64,000 nucleotides of DNA from Chitinophagaceae bacterium UBA1931 (GTDB taxonomy: Bacteria > Bacteroidota > Bacteroidia > Chitinophagales > Chitinophagaceae). Shown piece by piece: positions 8,987 through 18,526 of this stretch. Below the pieces are notes generated by a model. The model was not told where the DNA came from. It saw nothing but the letters and a program-made list of their open reading frames with translations, and did no database searches. The stretch lies in contig DDFJ01000004.1 in NCBI GenBank assembly GCA_002337125.1, positions 981,889 to 1,045,888 of the forward strand. The letters are read 5' to 3'. The position numbers were made by a program, and so were the translations under genes. Each line of letters starts with the position of its first letter. Within the stretch, counting starts at the first letter, position 1.

Positions 8987-11887
8987 ATGCGATACTTAAA
9001 GCTGCTATTGCTCATTAGTTTGCCGGTATTGGGCTACTCCCAGAATACGATTGGGCTGCCCGATGTAATCAATTACACCAAACAAATTTATAATGCCGGG
9101 CTCCAGAACTGGGATATTAAGCAGGACAATAATGGAATCATCTACTTCGCCAACAATGAAGGACTGCTGAGTTTTGATGGGAAGTACTGGAATCTTTACC
9201 CCCTTCCAAATAAAACAATTGTACGATCGGTTGAAATTGGCTGGGACCATAAAATATATGTTGGCGGACAGGATGAGGTAGGTTATTTCGCTCCCGCCCA
9301 AAACGGCAAGCTGGAATTTCATTCACTTTTAGAAGCAATTCCAAAAGCCAGCAGATCCTTTGGCGATGTGTGGGATATCGTTTCTTATAAAAAGGAGATT
9401 TACTTCCGCACCCAACACGCTATTTTCAAACTAACCGGTTCCAACATGTCGGTTTTTACCGCCCCGCTGGAATGGTCTTACCTCGGCATTTCAAACGGTC
9501 GGCTGTATGCTCACGACTTTAGGAACGGGCTGATGGAATATGCCGACAATATCTGGCTCCAGGTTCAGGGTAAATCCGATCTGCCTGCCGGCGATCCGGT
9601 TACTTCTATTCTTCCCTTGAAAAACGACAGCTCCATCATCACCACATTAAAAAATGGTCTTTTTATCCTTTCACCAAAGGGTGTAAGTAAATTAAATACA
9701 GCTAACAGTTCATTATTTGCCAATGAGCGTATTTATGCTGCAACAACCATCAAACAAGACTGGATAGCACTTGCCACCAATAACAGTGGTATATATATTA
9801 TAGACCTGAAAGGAAATGTTATTCAAAGTTTTGCCCGACAGGAAGGTTTACAAAACAACAATGTGCTGAGTGTATTCAGAGACCGGCAGAACAATCTCTG
9901 GCTTGGACTCGATAATGGTATTGATTTTATTGCACAGAACAGTGCTATTAAACATATCATTCCAAATGGGCAGGATGCTTCGGGTTATTCAGCAGCTATT
10001 CATAACAATCAACTTTACATCGGCACATCAAACGGTTTGTACAGTGTAAACCTGCAACAAACAGCTGACCTGAGTTTCAGCAAAGGAAATTTTTCGCCCG
10101 TAAATAATACCAAAGGGCAGGTTTGGGGAATGGCAGTCATCAACGGCGAATTATTTATGGGCCATCATGAAGGCGCATACCATATTATAAATAACAATGC
10201 TCTTCAGCTTTCAAATAAAGCAGGATTCTGGAATTTTGTACCTACTTCTAATACATTTCCCACACAAAATGTTTTATCAGGAACGTACAGGGAAATCATT
10301 TCTTTTGATGCATCGGGCAATACGCTTAAAGAACAAGGTGCCATTCCGGGGTTTTCAGAATCGGCAAGGTTTATAGCGATTGATAATAACAGTGGTGATA
10401 TATGGGTTTCGCACCCTTATCATGGTGTTTACCGCATTTTCAAAAAAGCAGATGGCAGTTACAGTTATGAATTATATACCGATAAGCAAGGTTTGCCTTC
10501 ATTGCTTAACAATCATGTTTACAAAATCAGGAATGAAGTAGTCATTGCAACTGTAAAAGGTGTTTACAGTTTCAACCCTGCAACAAAAACATTTCAACCT
10601 TCCGTTTTTTACAAAAACATATTTGGAGAAGAAAGTTTACGCTACCTGAAGGAAGATAACTCGGGCAACATCTGGTACATCCATGAAAAATCTGTTGGTG
10701 TGGTTGACATGTCGGGCAAAGCTCCGGCAATCATTCATTTACCAGAGCTCAATAATAAAATGCTCAGCGGGTTTGAATTTATCTATCCCGTTAATGAATC
10801 AAATATTTTTCTGGGTGGTGAAAAAGGATTTATCCATATCAACTACGAGAAGTACAAAAAAAATGTTCCTGAATTAAAAGTACAGGTAAGAACAGTTAAG
10901 ATTTATAACCAAACCGACAGCATGCTTTTTGGCGGCTATTTTGCCAATGTAAACGATACGCAGATACAAAGCGAAAAGAATATTCCTGAAATTTCGCACA
11001 GCTGGAAAACAATTTTGTTTGAATTTTCTTCTTCACTCTTCGGCTATCAATCAAATCTTGAATACAGTTACCGGTTAAAGGGATTTGATAATAATTGGTC
11101 TGAGTGGTCGAAACGTACAGACAAGGAATACACCAACCTTCCATCGGGCAGTTATTCATTTGAAATTAAGGTTCGCAACAACCTCGGCAACGAGTCAATT
11201 GCATCTTCATATGCGTTTAAAGTATTGCCACCCTGGTATGCAACCATCTGGGCATACATTCTTTATTTCATCATTTTTGGTGCAGGTGTTTATACACTTT
11301 ACAAATTCCAGGAAAAGAAATTTCAAGAACAGGAAGCTAAACACCAGGAAGAACAAAATAAGCTTCGTTACATTCATGAACTGGAACGTAACAAAACAGA
11401 AAGCGAACTGGTGAACCTGCGCAATGAAAAACTGGAATCAGAAATCAGCTTTAAAAACTCCGAACTTGCTTCATCAGCCATGCACCTTGTAAAAAAAGGT
11501 GAACTGATGGCTAAAATAAAAGACAACTTAGCTGCCGTTATTAAAGAAATCGATAACCAGCATGCCATTGGTGAATTAAAGAAGTTGATTAAAACGCTCA
11601 GCGAAGATGATAACATCGACAACGAATGGGAAAAATTCACACAGCACTTCGATAAAGTACACAGTGATTTTGTAACCAGTCTGAAGGAAAAACATCCATC
11701 CATTACCGGTAATGAAATTAAACTCTGTGCTTACCTGCGCATGAATCTTTCCACCAAAGAAATTGCACAGCTGATGAATATATCGGTGCGTGGTGTGGAA
11801 ATAAGCCGCTACCGTTTAAGAAAAAAACTGGGCATTGGTTCTGAAGTAAACCTGTTTGACTACATGATGAACATTTCAAAAGAATAA
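8987..11887 (+). CDS. Membrane one-component regulator: two-component-type propeller, Y_Y_Y domain, TM helix, LuxR-type HTH
   Basis: 966 residues. A Sec signal (1-18) precedes a long periplasmic beta-propeller of regulator-propeller repeats (to about 640; motifs such as NNLWLGLDNGIDFI and GNIWYIHEKSVG). A Y_Y_Y domain follows (about 685-750, YSYRLKGFDNNWSEW), then one transmembrane helix (about 753-775) and a Glu/Lys-rich coiled coil (775-850). A LuxR-type helix-turn-helix occupies about 904-958 (NEIKLCAYLRMNLSTKEIAQLM). There is no histidine kinase or receiver domain. Proteins of this plan are inferred to sense a glycan fragment in the periplasm and bind DNA directly. Divergent from the susC operon, with phased repeats between. 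A TATTTTTG box at 8975-8982 sits so close to the ATG that the mRNA might be nearly leaderless. Confidence 0.9.
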   Translation: MRYLKLLLLISLPVLGYSQNTIGLPDVINYTKQIYNAGLQNWDIKQDNNGIIYFANNEGLLSFDGKYWNLYPLPNKTIVRSVEIGWDHKIYVGGQDEVGYFAPAQNGKLEFHSLLEAIPKASRSFGDVWDIVSYKKEIYFRTQHAIFKLTGSNMSVFTAPLEWSYLGISNGRLYAHDFRNGLMEYADNIWLQVQGKSDLPAGDPVTSILPLKNDSSIITTLKNGLFILSPKGVSKLNTANSSLFANERIYAATTIKQDWIALATNNSGIYIIDLKGNVIQSFARQEGLQNNNVLSVFRDRQNNLWLGLDNGIDFIAQNSAIKHIIPNGQDASGYSAAIHNNQLYIGTSNGLYSVNLQQTADLSFSKGNFSPVNNTKGQVWGMAVINGELFMGHHEGAYHIINNNALQLSNKAGFWNFVPTSNTFPTQNVLSGTYREIISFDASGNTLKEQGAIPGFSESARFIAIDNNSGDIWVSHPYHGVYRIFKKADGSYSYELYTDKQGLPSLLNNHVYKIRNEVVIATVKGVYSFNPATKTFQPSVFYKNIFGEESLRYLKEDNSGNIWYIHEKSVGVVDMSGKAPAIIHLPELNNKMLSGFEFIYPVNESNIFLGGEKGFIHINYEKYKKNVPELKVQVRTVKIYNQTDSMLFGGYFANVNDTQIQSEKNIPEISHSWKTILFEFSSSLFGYQSNLEYSYRLKGFDNNWSEWSKRTDKEYTNLPSGSYSFEIKVRNNLGNESIASSYAFKVLPPWYATIWAYILYFIIFGAGVYTLYKFQEKKFQEQEAKHQEEQNKLRYIHELERNKTESELVNLRNEKLESEISFKNSELASSAMHLVKKGELMAKIKDNLAAVIKEIDNQHAIGELKKLIKTLSEDDNIDNEWEKFTQHFDKVHSDFVTSLKEKHPSITGNEIKLCAYLRMNLSTKEIAQLMNISVRGVEISRYRLRKKLGIGSEVNLFDYMMNISKE

Positions 11888-11912
11888 AGCAGCATTATTT
11901 TTTTGCTGCTTT
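11886..11912. terminator. Hairpin between convergent genes
   Basis: A 9-bp perfect stem (AAAGCAGCA 11886-11894, TGCTGCTTT 11904-11912) around an A/T-rich 9-nt loop. It starts within the regulator's stop codon and contains the last codons of the convergent phosphodiesterase gene. It could end transcription from both sides, although T-runs after the stem are short. Confidence 0.45.
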
Positions 11913-12695
11913 TATACGTTCAAATAATAATTCAGGTTCATTGGTGGTAATAAAGTTGAAGCCGCTGCTGATGAGCCAATCCATGTCTTCTGCTGTATTA
12001 ACCGTCCAGGCATTGAGTGCAATATTATTTTTCTTAGCGCTTTCAATCCATTCGGGATGAAGTTTAAAAACAGAAAAATGATAATCAACACCCGTCATTC
12101 CATCCGCTTTTACCTGCTCCGGCGTTTTATCGCCAGTGAGATATTGTGTTTGTGCTGAAGGATTCAGCTCAACAATTTTTTTCAGTATATCATAATCAAA
12201 ACTGATGTACACAATTCTGTTCTCAAGGTTCAACTCATGAACCATCTGCAACACTCTTGCTGCAATCAGTTTTCCTCTTTCTTTACTGATGGTGGATGGT
12301 TTTATTTCGCAAACAAGTCTTGTGGTTTTATTATGATCCATTCCAGCCAGTAAGTATTCCCTGAGTGTAGGCAATTTCTCAGCGTTTGATAAAGTGAAGG
12401 CCTGCAGATCAGCATAGCTTGTTTTTTCAATAGGCAGTTTATGAAACTCATCATCATGGTTAATCACCAGCGAATCATCAGCAGTCATATGCACATCAAA
12501 CTCCGAACCGGTACAGTTTAGCTCAATTGCATGCTTCAAAGAAGCAATTGAATTTTCAGGCAAACTGTTTTTCTTCCATGCTCCACGATGGGCAACTACA
12601 ATATTATCAGCAAACTTTACAGGAGCAGCAGTTTTATTTGTAACAGTGCAGGCACTCATGGCAACAAAAATTAGAATGATCGGAATTTTTTTCAT
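11895..12695 (-). CDS. Glycerophosphodiester phosphodiesterase-family (GDPD) lipoprotein
   Basis: About 266 residues from the ATG at 12695. The reading frame continues to a TTG at 12716, but MKKIPIILIFVAMSAC makes a clean lipoprotein signal. GDPD TIM-barrel signatures are clear: VVAHRGAWKKNSLPENS, GSEFDVHMTADD and INHDDEFH supply the catalytic HR, E-D and H residues, and NAWTVNTAEDMDWLIS is the usual C-terminal strand. The family hydrolyses glycerophosphodiesters to glycerol phosphate and an alcohol. The gene follows the GH3 gene but a terminator lies between them. Because bacterial cyclic glucans often carry phosphoglycerol groups, it might strip such groups; housekeeping lipid turnover is the simpler alternative. 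Confidence 0.88.
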   Translation of the reverse strand: MKKIPIILIFVAMSACTVTNKTAAPVKFADNIVVAHRGAWKKNSLPENSIASLKHAIELNCTGSEFDVHMTADDSLVINHDDEFHKLPIEKTSYADLQAFTLSNAEKLPTLREYLLAGMDHNKTTRLVCEIKPSTISKERGKLIAARVLQMVHELNLENRIVYISFDYDILKKIVELNPSAQTQYLTGDKTPEQVKADGMTGVDYHFSVFKLHPEWIESAKKNNIALNAWTVNTAEDMDWLISSGFNFITTNEPELLFERIKAAKK

Positions 12696-12744
12696 CGTAA
12701 TAACTTCAGTAAACAATAATATTTGTTTGGATGCTGAAAATACA

Positions 12745-12786
12745 GCTTTAAAACAAACCGGCGAATCATTGAATGTTTCGCCGGTT
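12745..12786 (-). terminator. Terminator after the GH3 gene
   Basis: A 10-bp perfect stem (AACCGGCGAA 12756-12765, TTCGCCGGTT 12777-12786) with an 11-nt loop, 18 bp beyond the GH3 stop. The minus-strand RNA continues with TTTGTTTT-like bases. It probably ends the long enzyme operon. Confidence 0.7.
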
Positions 12787-12803
12787 AATTTTGAGTTTGA
12801 AAA

Positions 12804-15101
12804 TTATTTTTCCCAATTAACTTTCCCTGATTTTACTTCAGCAGAATTTGTACCAACCATGATTACAAAATCACCCGGTTCCCAATCATATTTTAAATTG
12901 TTATTGTAAAACTTCAGATCATTAGGCGTGATGTTAAATGTTACAGTTTTTGCTTCGCCTTTTTTCAGGAATATTTTCTGAAAACCCTTTAATTCTTTTA
13001 CAGGTCGTGTAATACTTCCAACAACATCACGGATATATAACTGAACAACTTCAGCACCATCATAGTTGCCGCTATTGGTTACTGTTACAGTTGCTTTTAA
13101 TGTTTGGTTACCTTTTAATTTTGATGAACTTAGTTGCAGACCGCTGTACGAGAATGTTGTGTAGCTCAATCCATAACCAAACGGATACAATGGATCGTTT
13201 GTAACATCATAATAATTTGAACGGTATTTCTGAAACCATTTACCTTCATCAACAGGGCGACCCGTATTTTTATGATTGTAATAAATCGGAATCTGTCCAA
13301 CGTTCTGCGGAAATGTAACAGGCAGTTTTCCTGAAGGGTTCACTAAACCAAAAACAGCATCAGCAACAGCATTACCCGATTGTGTACCGCCAAACCAAAC
13401 ATTCAGTATAGCAGGAATATTTTCTTTTTCCCAATTGATCGTAAGTGGTCGGCCTGTAAACAGTACCAACACAACAGGCTTGCCAATCTTTACGAGTTCT
13501 TTCAAAAATGCTTCCTGGTTTCCTGGTAACGAAATATCTGAGCGACTTGAACTTTCGCCTGTCATTTCAGAAGCTTCACCCATTACAGCAACAACCACAT
13601 CACTTCTGCGTGCAATTTCTAATGCTTCTTCTTTTAATTGTTCAGGCGATTTTACCGGGTCAATGGCCGAGCCTCCCCAACTGATCCAGCTATCGAGTCG
13701 TTTATCATCAATTAAATTACATCCCTTTGCATATTGAAGATTTACACTGTTACCCAAAGCATTTTTAAAACCTTCAAGCACTGTAACCGTTTTTTTATGA
13801 TCGATTGCAACGGCCCATGTACCTGCCATATCATAGCGTGAATTAGCCAACGGACCAACCAATGTAATGTTCATTTTTTTATTTAATGGCAACAGCTGCT
13901 TTTCATTTTTCATCAGCACAAATGTTTGCGACGTAAGCTCTCTTGCTGTCTGCATATTTTCAGGAGTTGAAAGTTCAGTTGCAGCACGTTTTAAATCGCA
14001 GTACCTGAACGGATCTTCAAACAATCCTAAATCATACTTTGCTTCAAGCATACGGCGGCATGCCTGGTTAATTTCAGCTTCCGTAATCTTTCCTTCTTTC
14101 AACGATTTTTTTAATGTGGTTAAAAAACCTTCACCAATCATATCCATATCAATACCTGCATGTAATGCCAGGGCCGACACTGTTTGCAAATCGCCAAGGC
14201 CATGTGCAATTAATTCATTGATAGCTGTGAAATCTGTAACAACAAAACCTTTAAAACCCCATTGCTTGCGGAGTAAATCTGTCATCAGCCAACGATTGGC
14301 AGTTGCCGGAATACCGTTAATATCGTTAAACGAACTCATAGCACTTCCTGCACCGGCATCAAACGCAGCTTTGTATGGAGGCAGATATTCATTGTACATT
14401 CTTACATAACTCATGTCGGTTGTATTGTAATCACGACCAGCTTCTGCTGCACCATATAATGCAAAATGTTTTACGCAAGCCATGATGGTATTATTGGCCG
14501 ACAAATCTTTGCCCTGGTATCCACGCACATAAGCTTCAGCAGCTCTTGATCCGAGATAAACATCTTCACCCGAGCCTTCAGCAATTCTTCCCCAACGTGG
14601 ATCACGGCAGATATCAACCATTGGAGAATAAGTCCAGCAAAGTCCGTCGGCACTTGCTTCCTGTGCAGCAACACGTGAAGCTTTTTCAATCAAACTCATA
14701 TCCCAGCTGCTTGCCATTGCCAATGGAATAGGAAATGTGGTGCGGTAACCATGAATAATATCCATTCCAAAAATCAAGGGAATTTTCAAGCGGCTTTTTG
14801 TAACTGCAACCTGCTGCACTTCACGTATGCGCCATGCTGAATCAAGATTTAAAATACCACCTACTTGTCCATCGGCAATTTTTTTACCAATGTTACTGCT
14901 GTTTGCTTCACCTGTATGAATTTCACCGGCACCTACAAGATTTAACTGGCCGATCTTTTCATCCAATGTCATTCTCGACATCAGGTCACTGATAAATTTT
15001 TCTTTGGTTGAATTCTTTACAGTAACAGCTTGTTTCTGTGGTTGCAGTGTGGCTGTTACTACAAGCAATCCACACAACAGAAGAAGGAAATTTTTACGCA
15101 T
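12804..15101 (-). CDS. bglX: GH3 beta-glucosidase, BglX-like, exported
   Basis: About 765 residues from the ATG at 15101. The frame extends to a TTG at 15122, but MRKNFLLLLCGLLVV is a normal Sec signal. The N-terminal GH3 barrel carries the CVKHFALYGA motif and the nucleophile Asp in KGFVVTDFTA (about residue 297 counted from the TTG). The second alpha/beta domain has GEASEMTGESSSRSD, typical for the acid/base region. A C-terminal fibronectin-III-like domain ends with PNDLKFYNNN. GH3 enzymes of this group release glucose from the non-reducing ends of beta-gluco-oligosaccharides. In Bacteroidota some act on beta-1,2-linked oligomers, which the neighbours would favour. Last gene of the operon that contains GH94 and GH35. 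Confidence 0.93.
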   Translation of the reverse strand: MRKNFLLLLCGLLVVTATLQPQKQAVTVKNSTKEKFISDLMSRMTLDEKIGQLNLVGAGEIHTGEANSSNIGKKIADGQVGGILNLDSAWRIREVQQVAVTKSRLKIPLIFGMDIIHGYRTTFPIPLAMASSWDMSLIEKASRVAAQEASADGLCWTYSPMVDICRDPRWGRIAEGSGEDVYLGSRAAEAYVRGYQGKDLSANNTIMACVKHFALYGAAEAGRDYNTTDMSYVRMYNEYLPPYKAAFDAGAGSAMSSFNDINGIPATANRWLMTDLLRKQWGFKGFVVTDFTAINELIAHGLGDLQTVSALALHAGIDMDMIGEGFLTTLKKSLKEGKITEAEINQACRRMLEAKYDLGLFEDPFRYCDLKRAATELSTPENMQTARELTSQTFVLMKNEKQLLPLNKKMNITLVGPLANSRYDMAGTWAVAIDHKKTVTVLEGFKNALGNSVNLQYAKGCNLIDDKRLDSWISWGGSAIDPVKSPEQLKEEALEIARRSDVVVAVMGEASEMTGESSSRSDISLPGNQEAFLKELVKIGKPVVLVLFTGRPLTINWEKENIPAILNVWFGGTQSGNAVADAVFGLVNPSGKLPVTFPQNVGQIPIYYNHKNTGRPVDEGKWFQKYRSNYYDVTNDPLYPFGYGLSYTTFSYSGLQLSSSKLKGNQTLKATVTVTNSGNYDGAEVVQLYIRDVVGSITRPVKELKGFQKIFLKKGEAKTVTFNITPNDLKFYNNNLKYDWEPGDFVIMVGTNSAEVKSGKVNWEK

Positions 15102-15155
15102 AGTATTTAAATTCAGTTTCAATTAACGTTTCAATGTTTTTTTACAAAAACCCGT

Positions 15156-18100
15156 TTACAATTCAACAATGATTTTATTTGTTCCGGGTTTCAGGCAAGT
15201 TAAAAAATGATTCATGGATAATTGTGCACCGCCTGCCCGGTATGCATTGTATTCCACATCAAATGAAATGGCTTCACCGTTAATCAGGATTTTCTTTGCT
15301 GCAAAATTTCCCGACTTCACAGCAAAACTCCATTGCAGATCAAACCCTCTGAATTTAAAAGAGGCTTCAAACCCATCCATCTCATTGGTGAGTACAGGAT
15401 CAATTACAACATGATCGTTGAATGCACGAAAACCAATCAGCTTCTTAATAATCAGGCTCACATAAATTCCGGGGCCACTTGAATACACTCTCCATCCGCC
15501 ATCAACACGCATTTTACCAGAAAGAATATCTGCATATTTTTCATCAGCTTCATAACGTGTTTTAAACGTTACATCACTACTGGAATAATAACAGTTTGCC
15601 TGCCGCAGATTACTGTTTGGCACCACATCACGATAAGCAACCGGAATTGCCTGCCGCATTGCTTTAATAAATTCATTGGCTTTACCAAGCACCGCCTGCG
15701 ATTCAGTATAACGTATATGTTCATGGATATACATCAACCCAATTTCTCTTCCAAAGAACGTGCTGCTTTCTGCACGCTGGAAAATTTCCTGTATACCTCC
15801 TTTGTAACGAAGTGGTTTATCCATCAGCCTTGCACCATCAGGACCTTTGAGATGCTGATCAATAATTTTTTGATGTGCTTCAGCCTGTTCTTTTGTAAAT
15901 ATTCCACTCAATATACCTCTGTCCATTGGCAACAGACTATATTTTATTCCGGTATGCGTATCGGTTGGATGCAGCAATACGCTGATGCTGCCATCGTCCT
16001 GTACAAAACCATAACCGGCAACTACAGCATCTTTTACAAGATGTTTATTAAAATCATCTTTGATTTTTTGTGCAACATTGCTTAAGCGTTCTGCTTTCGT
16101 TTCATCACCAATGCGTTTATACACTTCTGTATAATCACTGAATGCCTGGTAATTCATTTGCACTGTCCAGCTTGAGATCAGTCGTTTTGCCAAATCTTCA
16201 TTCACCGGCTGAAGTGAATCGTTCCAATCACCACCACCAAATGGCACCAACGCTGTACCGGTAATGTAAGAATCTTCAATCATCTTAATCAAACGCTCCA
16301 CATGTTCATTGACAGTAAACAATTCCTTTTCACCAAAGAATGGAACTTTTTCATCAAGCACGGTTACATCACCTGTAACTTTTACATAAGCTGCCAACGA
16401 AATAATCACCCAATAATAAATATCACCATGGCAATCGCCAGCACGGATATTGCTGTAACTGTCAAACATCCACCACTGCGGCCAGTCACCAATTTTATTC
16501 TCATTGGCAAATGTGATGAGCAACACTTTTTTTGCAGCGTCAAATTTTTCTAAAGACAACAACAATTCAATTGGCCCTTGCGATACATCTCTTGTTCCCC
16601 ACGCAGCACCGCTGAATTGTTCCAGTCCATATGGTGTGAGATAATGCGTGATAGCATTCATTCCATACCATGGCAGAATTTCACTGATTGTTTTCAGATT
16701 TTTTTCATCTGAACTTAGTTGCAAATGATTGCTTAATTCGTTCCAGAATTCATTTCCGGATGAAACTGTATTCTCTGTTGTATTTTTCAGATCAAACTTT
16801 TGTTTCAATTCTCCAACAAAATGGATTGTAAACTGTGATGTAGCAGAAGTTTCCAATACAAATAAATCAGTCAGTTCATACGGCAACCGATCCTGAAGTG
16901 AGTTTTTTATTTCCGCTGCACCATCAGCAACAATTCTGAAATCAGCTGAAGGGAATTTTTCAGCAATCATTGAAGTTGCTGTTGGCTTTGCAGTAAATGC
17001 ATTGTTTCCATCAGCTGTTAATTGCCATGTATTTACTTTATCCCAATCATGTGTTATTATCAGCTTAACAGCCTTGCCATTTACTTCTTTTATTGTTGTT
17101 TGAATAACAGGCGACTTAATGTGTGTTTCTGTTTTTATCTCAAGCAAAATATTTGCCCATTTATAAATCCAGCGGCAGGAGTTAAGCCCCATTTCAAAAG
17201 CAGAAGGAATAGCAAGCAGGTAAAATACCCCGTCGATTTCTGCAAACACACGCTGACCAGAACTGATATTGGCATTGAACTGGCTTGTGTTGATGGAAAG
17301 AAAAACATTAAAGTTGGTATTGCCCTGCGAAATGTGCGAATTAAAAACGCCTGTTGCAAAACATGTGGTTGATAATGTTTCTTCCGTTGGAACCTGAGCA
17401 AGATTTGCCTGCATGATGTGAGCATGAGGGCGATCAACAGCAGTTTCTTTTGCTTTTAGAATCACATGTTGATTTGTGCCTGCAAAAAAAGATAACAACT
17501 GCTCTTCACTCTTTTCTTTTAACCGGATATCTGTTCCAAAGAGCTGTTGAATTTCTGCATTATTCAAATCTTCGGATGGAAACAGCAATGAAGTCTGGAA
17601 TAAATTCTGTTTTGGCTGCATCCAGTTTGCATCAGCTACTGCAACTGCTTCTTCAAACTCATTGATAACAGCTGGCAACAATGCCAAATCATTTTCAGAA
17701 GTTGCATTACTATGATTGGCAGAAAATGCTGCCACAAATTTTACTGTATGCGATCCACTTGCAGCTAATTCAAACGGCGATTCCTGTAATGCCACAACAG
17801 GCGATTCTCCAGCCATATTGCCCGGCAATTCCTGTTGCAAAAGACATGCGGGAACTCCTGTTGCACGATAAGCATTGCCATAAAACTGCATCCCATCTGT
17901 TAAGCCAGCAACTGCTTTTCCTGCACTCGCCATCATCAACCATGGATAACCTGTCGCTTCTTTTGTATTTTGTCTGCAGGCAATTACAGCACCGTATTTT
18001 TCATCATTCAGAATAATACGTTCTAAATACTGGCTTACATAATATTCATTTACTAAACCATCGTTCAGGTTTTTTAAACCCACTTCCTGTTTCCAGATTA

Positions 18101-18449
18101 TATCCAGTTGCACAGGTTGGTCCGTACTGTTTGTAACTGTTACCTCCCATTGCCAGGATGAACTTTTTGAAGAGAGTTGTAACACACAAACATATTTTAA
18201 TCCTTTCCATTCTCCTTCAACATAAAACTTATCGCCGGCAAAAGAAATCCTGTTTCCGTTTCCCGCACCTAACAATTCAGTGAGCTCAATTTGATTTCCG
18301 TTGCGTTTACGCAGGTATAATTGTGTGCCGGGTTGAGCATAAAGATTACCAGCTTTTAAATTGATCCTGATTTTCTCAACATCAATATTTTGTACATGGC
18401 CATTTTCTAAAAAAGAAAATGCTAAACCATTTTTGTTTGAAAGTTTCAT
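15156..18449 (-). CDS. GH94 phosphorylase-like protein, candidate 1,2-beta-oligoglucan phosphorylase
   Basis: 1097 residues without a signal peptide, so cytoplasmic. The C-terminal two thirds hold an (alpha/alpha)6 barrel with motifs of the cellobiose-phosphorylase family: LTPYGLEQFSGAAWGTRDVSQGP (608-625 region), WPQWWMFD and GGGDWNDSL, whose first Asp (741) is the expected general acid. The N-terminal part (1-570) is beta-sandwich-rich. Cellobiose phosphorylases are about 800 residues. The roughly 1100-residue length and layout resemble 1,2-beta-oligoglucan phosphorylases (Listeria innocua type), which split beta-1,2-oligoglucans with phosphate to glucose 1-phosphate. GH94 laminaribiose enzymes or GH149/161 relatives remain possible. 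Its neighbours (GH35, importer, GH3) support an intracellular oligosaccharide role. Confidence 0.82.
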   Translation of the reverse strand: MKLSNKNGLAFSFLENGHVQNIDVEKIRINLKAGNLYAQPGTQLYLRKRNGNQIELTELLGAGNGNRISFAGDKFYVEGEWKGLKYVCVLQLSSKSSSWQWEVTVTNSTDQPVQLDIIWKQEVGLKNLNDGLVNEYYVSQYLERIILNDEKYGAVIACRQNTKEATGYPWLMMASAGKAVAGLTDGMQFYGNAYRATGVPACLLQQELPGNMAGESPVVALQESPFELAASGSHTVKFVAAFSANHSNATSENDLALLPAVINEFEEAVAVADANWMQPKQNLFQTSLLFPSEDLNNAEIQQLFGTDIRLKEKSEEQLLSFFAGTNQHVILKAKETAVDRPHAHIMQANLAQVPTEETLSTTCFATGVFNSHISQGNTNFNVFLSINTSQFNANISSGQRVFAEIDGVFYLLAIPSAFEMGLNSCRWIYKWANILLEIKTETHIKSPVIQTTIKEVNGKAVKLIITHDWDKVNTWQLTADGNNAFTAKPTATSMIAEKFPSADFRIVADGAAEIKNSLQDRLPYELTDLFVLETSATSQFTIHFVGELKQKFDLKNTTENTVSSGNEFWNELSNHLQLSSDEKNLKTISEILPWYGMNAITHYLTPYGLEQFSGAAWGTRDVSQGPIELLLSLEKFDAAKKVLLITFANENKIGDWPQWWMFDSYSNIRAGDCHGDIYYWVIISLAAYVKVTGDVTVLDEKVPFFGEKELFTVNEHVERLIKMIEDSYITGTALVPFGGGDWNDSLQPVNEDLAKRLISSWTVQMNYQAFSDYTEVYKRIGDETKAERLSNVAQKIKDDFNKHLVKDAVVAGYGFVQDDGSISVLLHPTDTHTGIKYSLLPMDRGILSGIFTKEQAEAHQKIIDQHLKGPDGARLMDKPLRYKGGIQEIFQRAESSTFFGREIGLMYIHEHIRYTESQAVLGKANEFIKAMRQAIPVAYRDVVPNSNLRQANCYYSSSDVTFKTRYEADEKYADILSGKMRVDGGWRVYSSGPGIYVSLIIKKLIGFRAFNDHVVIDPVLTNEMDGFEASFKFRGFDLQWSFAVKSGNFAAKKILINGEAISFDVEYNAYRAGGAQLSMNHFLTCLKPGTNKIIVEL

Positions 18450-18526
18450 CTTACTTATTTTTTAACCCCGGTAAATAGGAAGGCGCATAAAGCCACTACT
18501 ATTCCTTTGAGGCAAAATCATACATT

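Noticed and set aside
13867..14409. A 180-codon open frame on the plus strand
   Set aside because: It is antisense to the GH3 gene, has no recognisable domain and a composition typical of a shadow frame.
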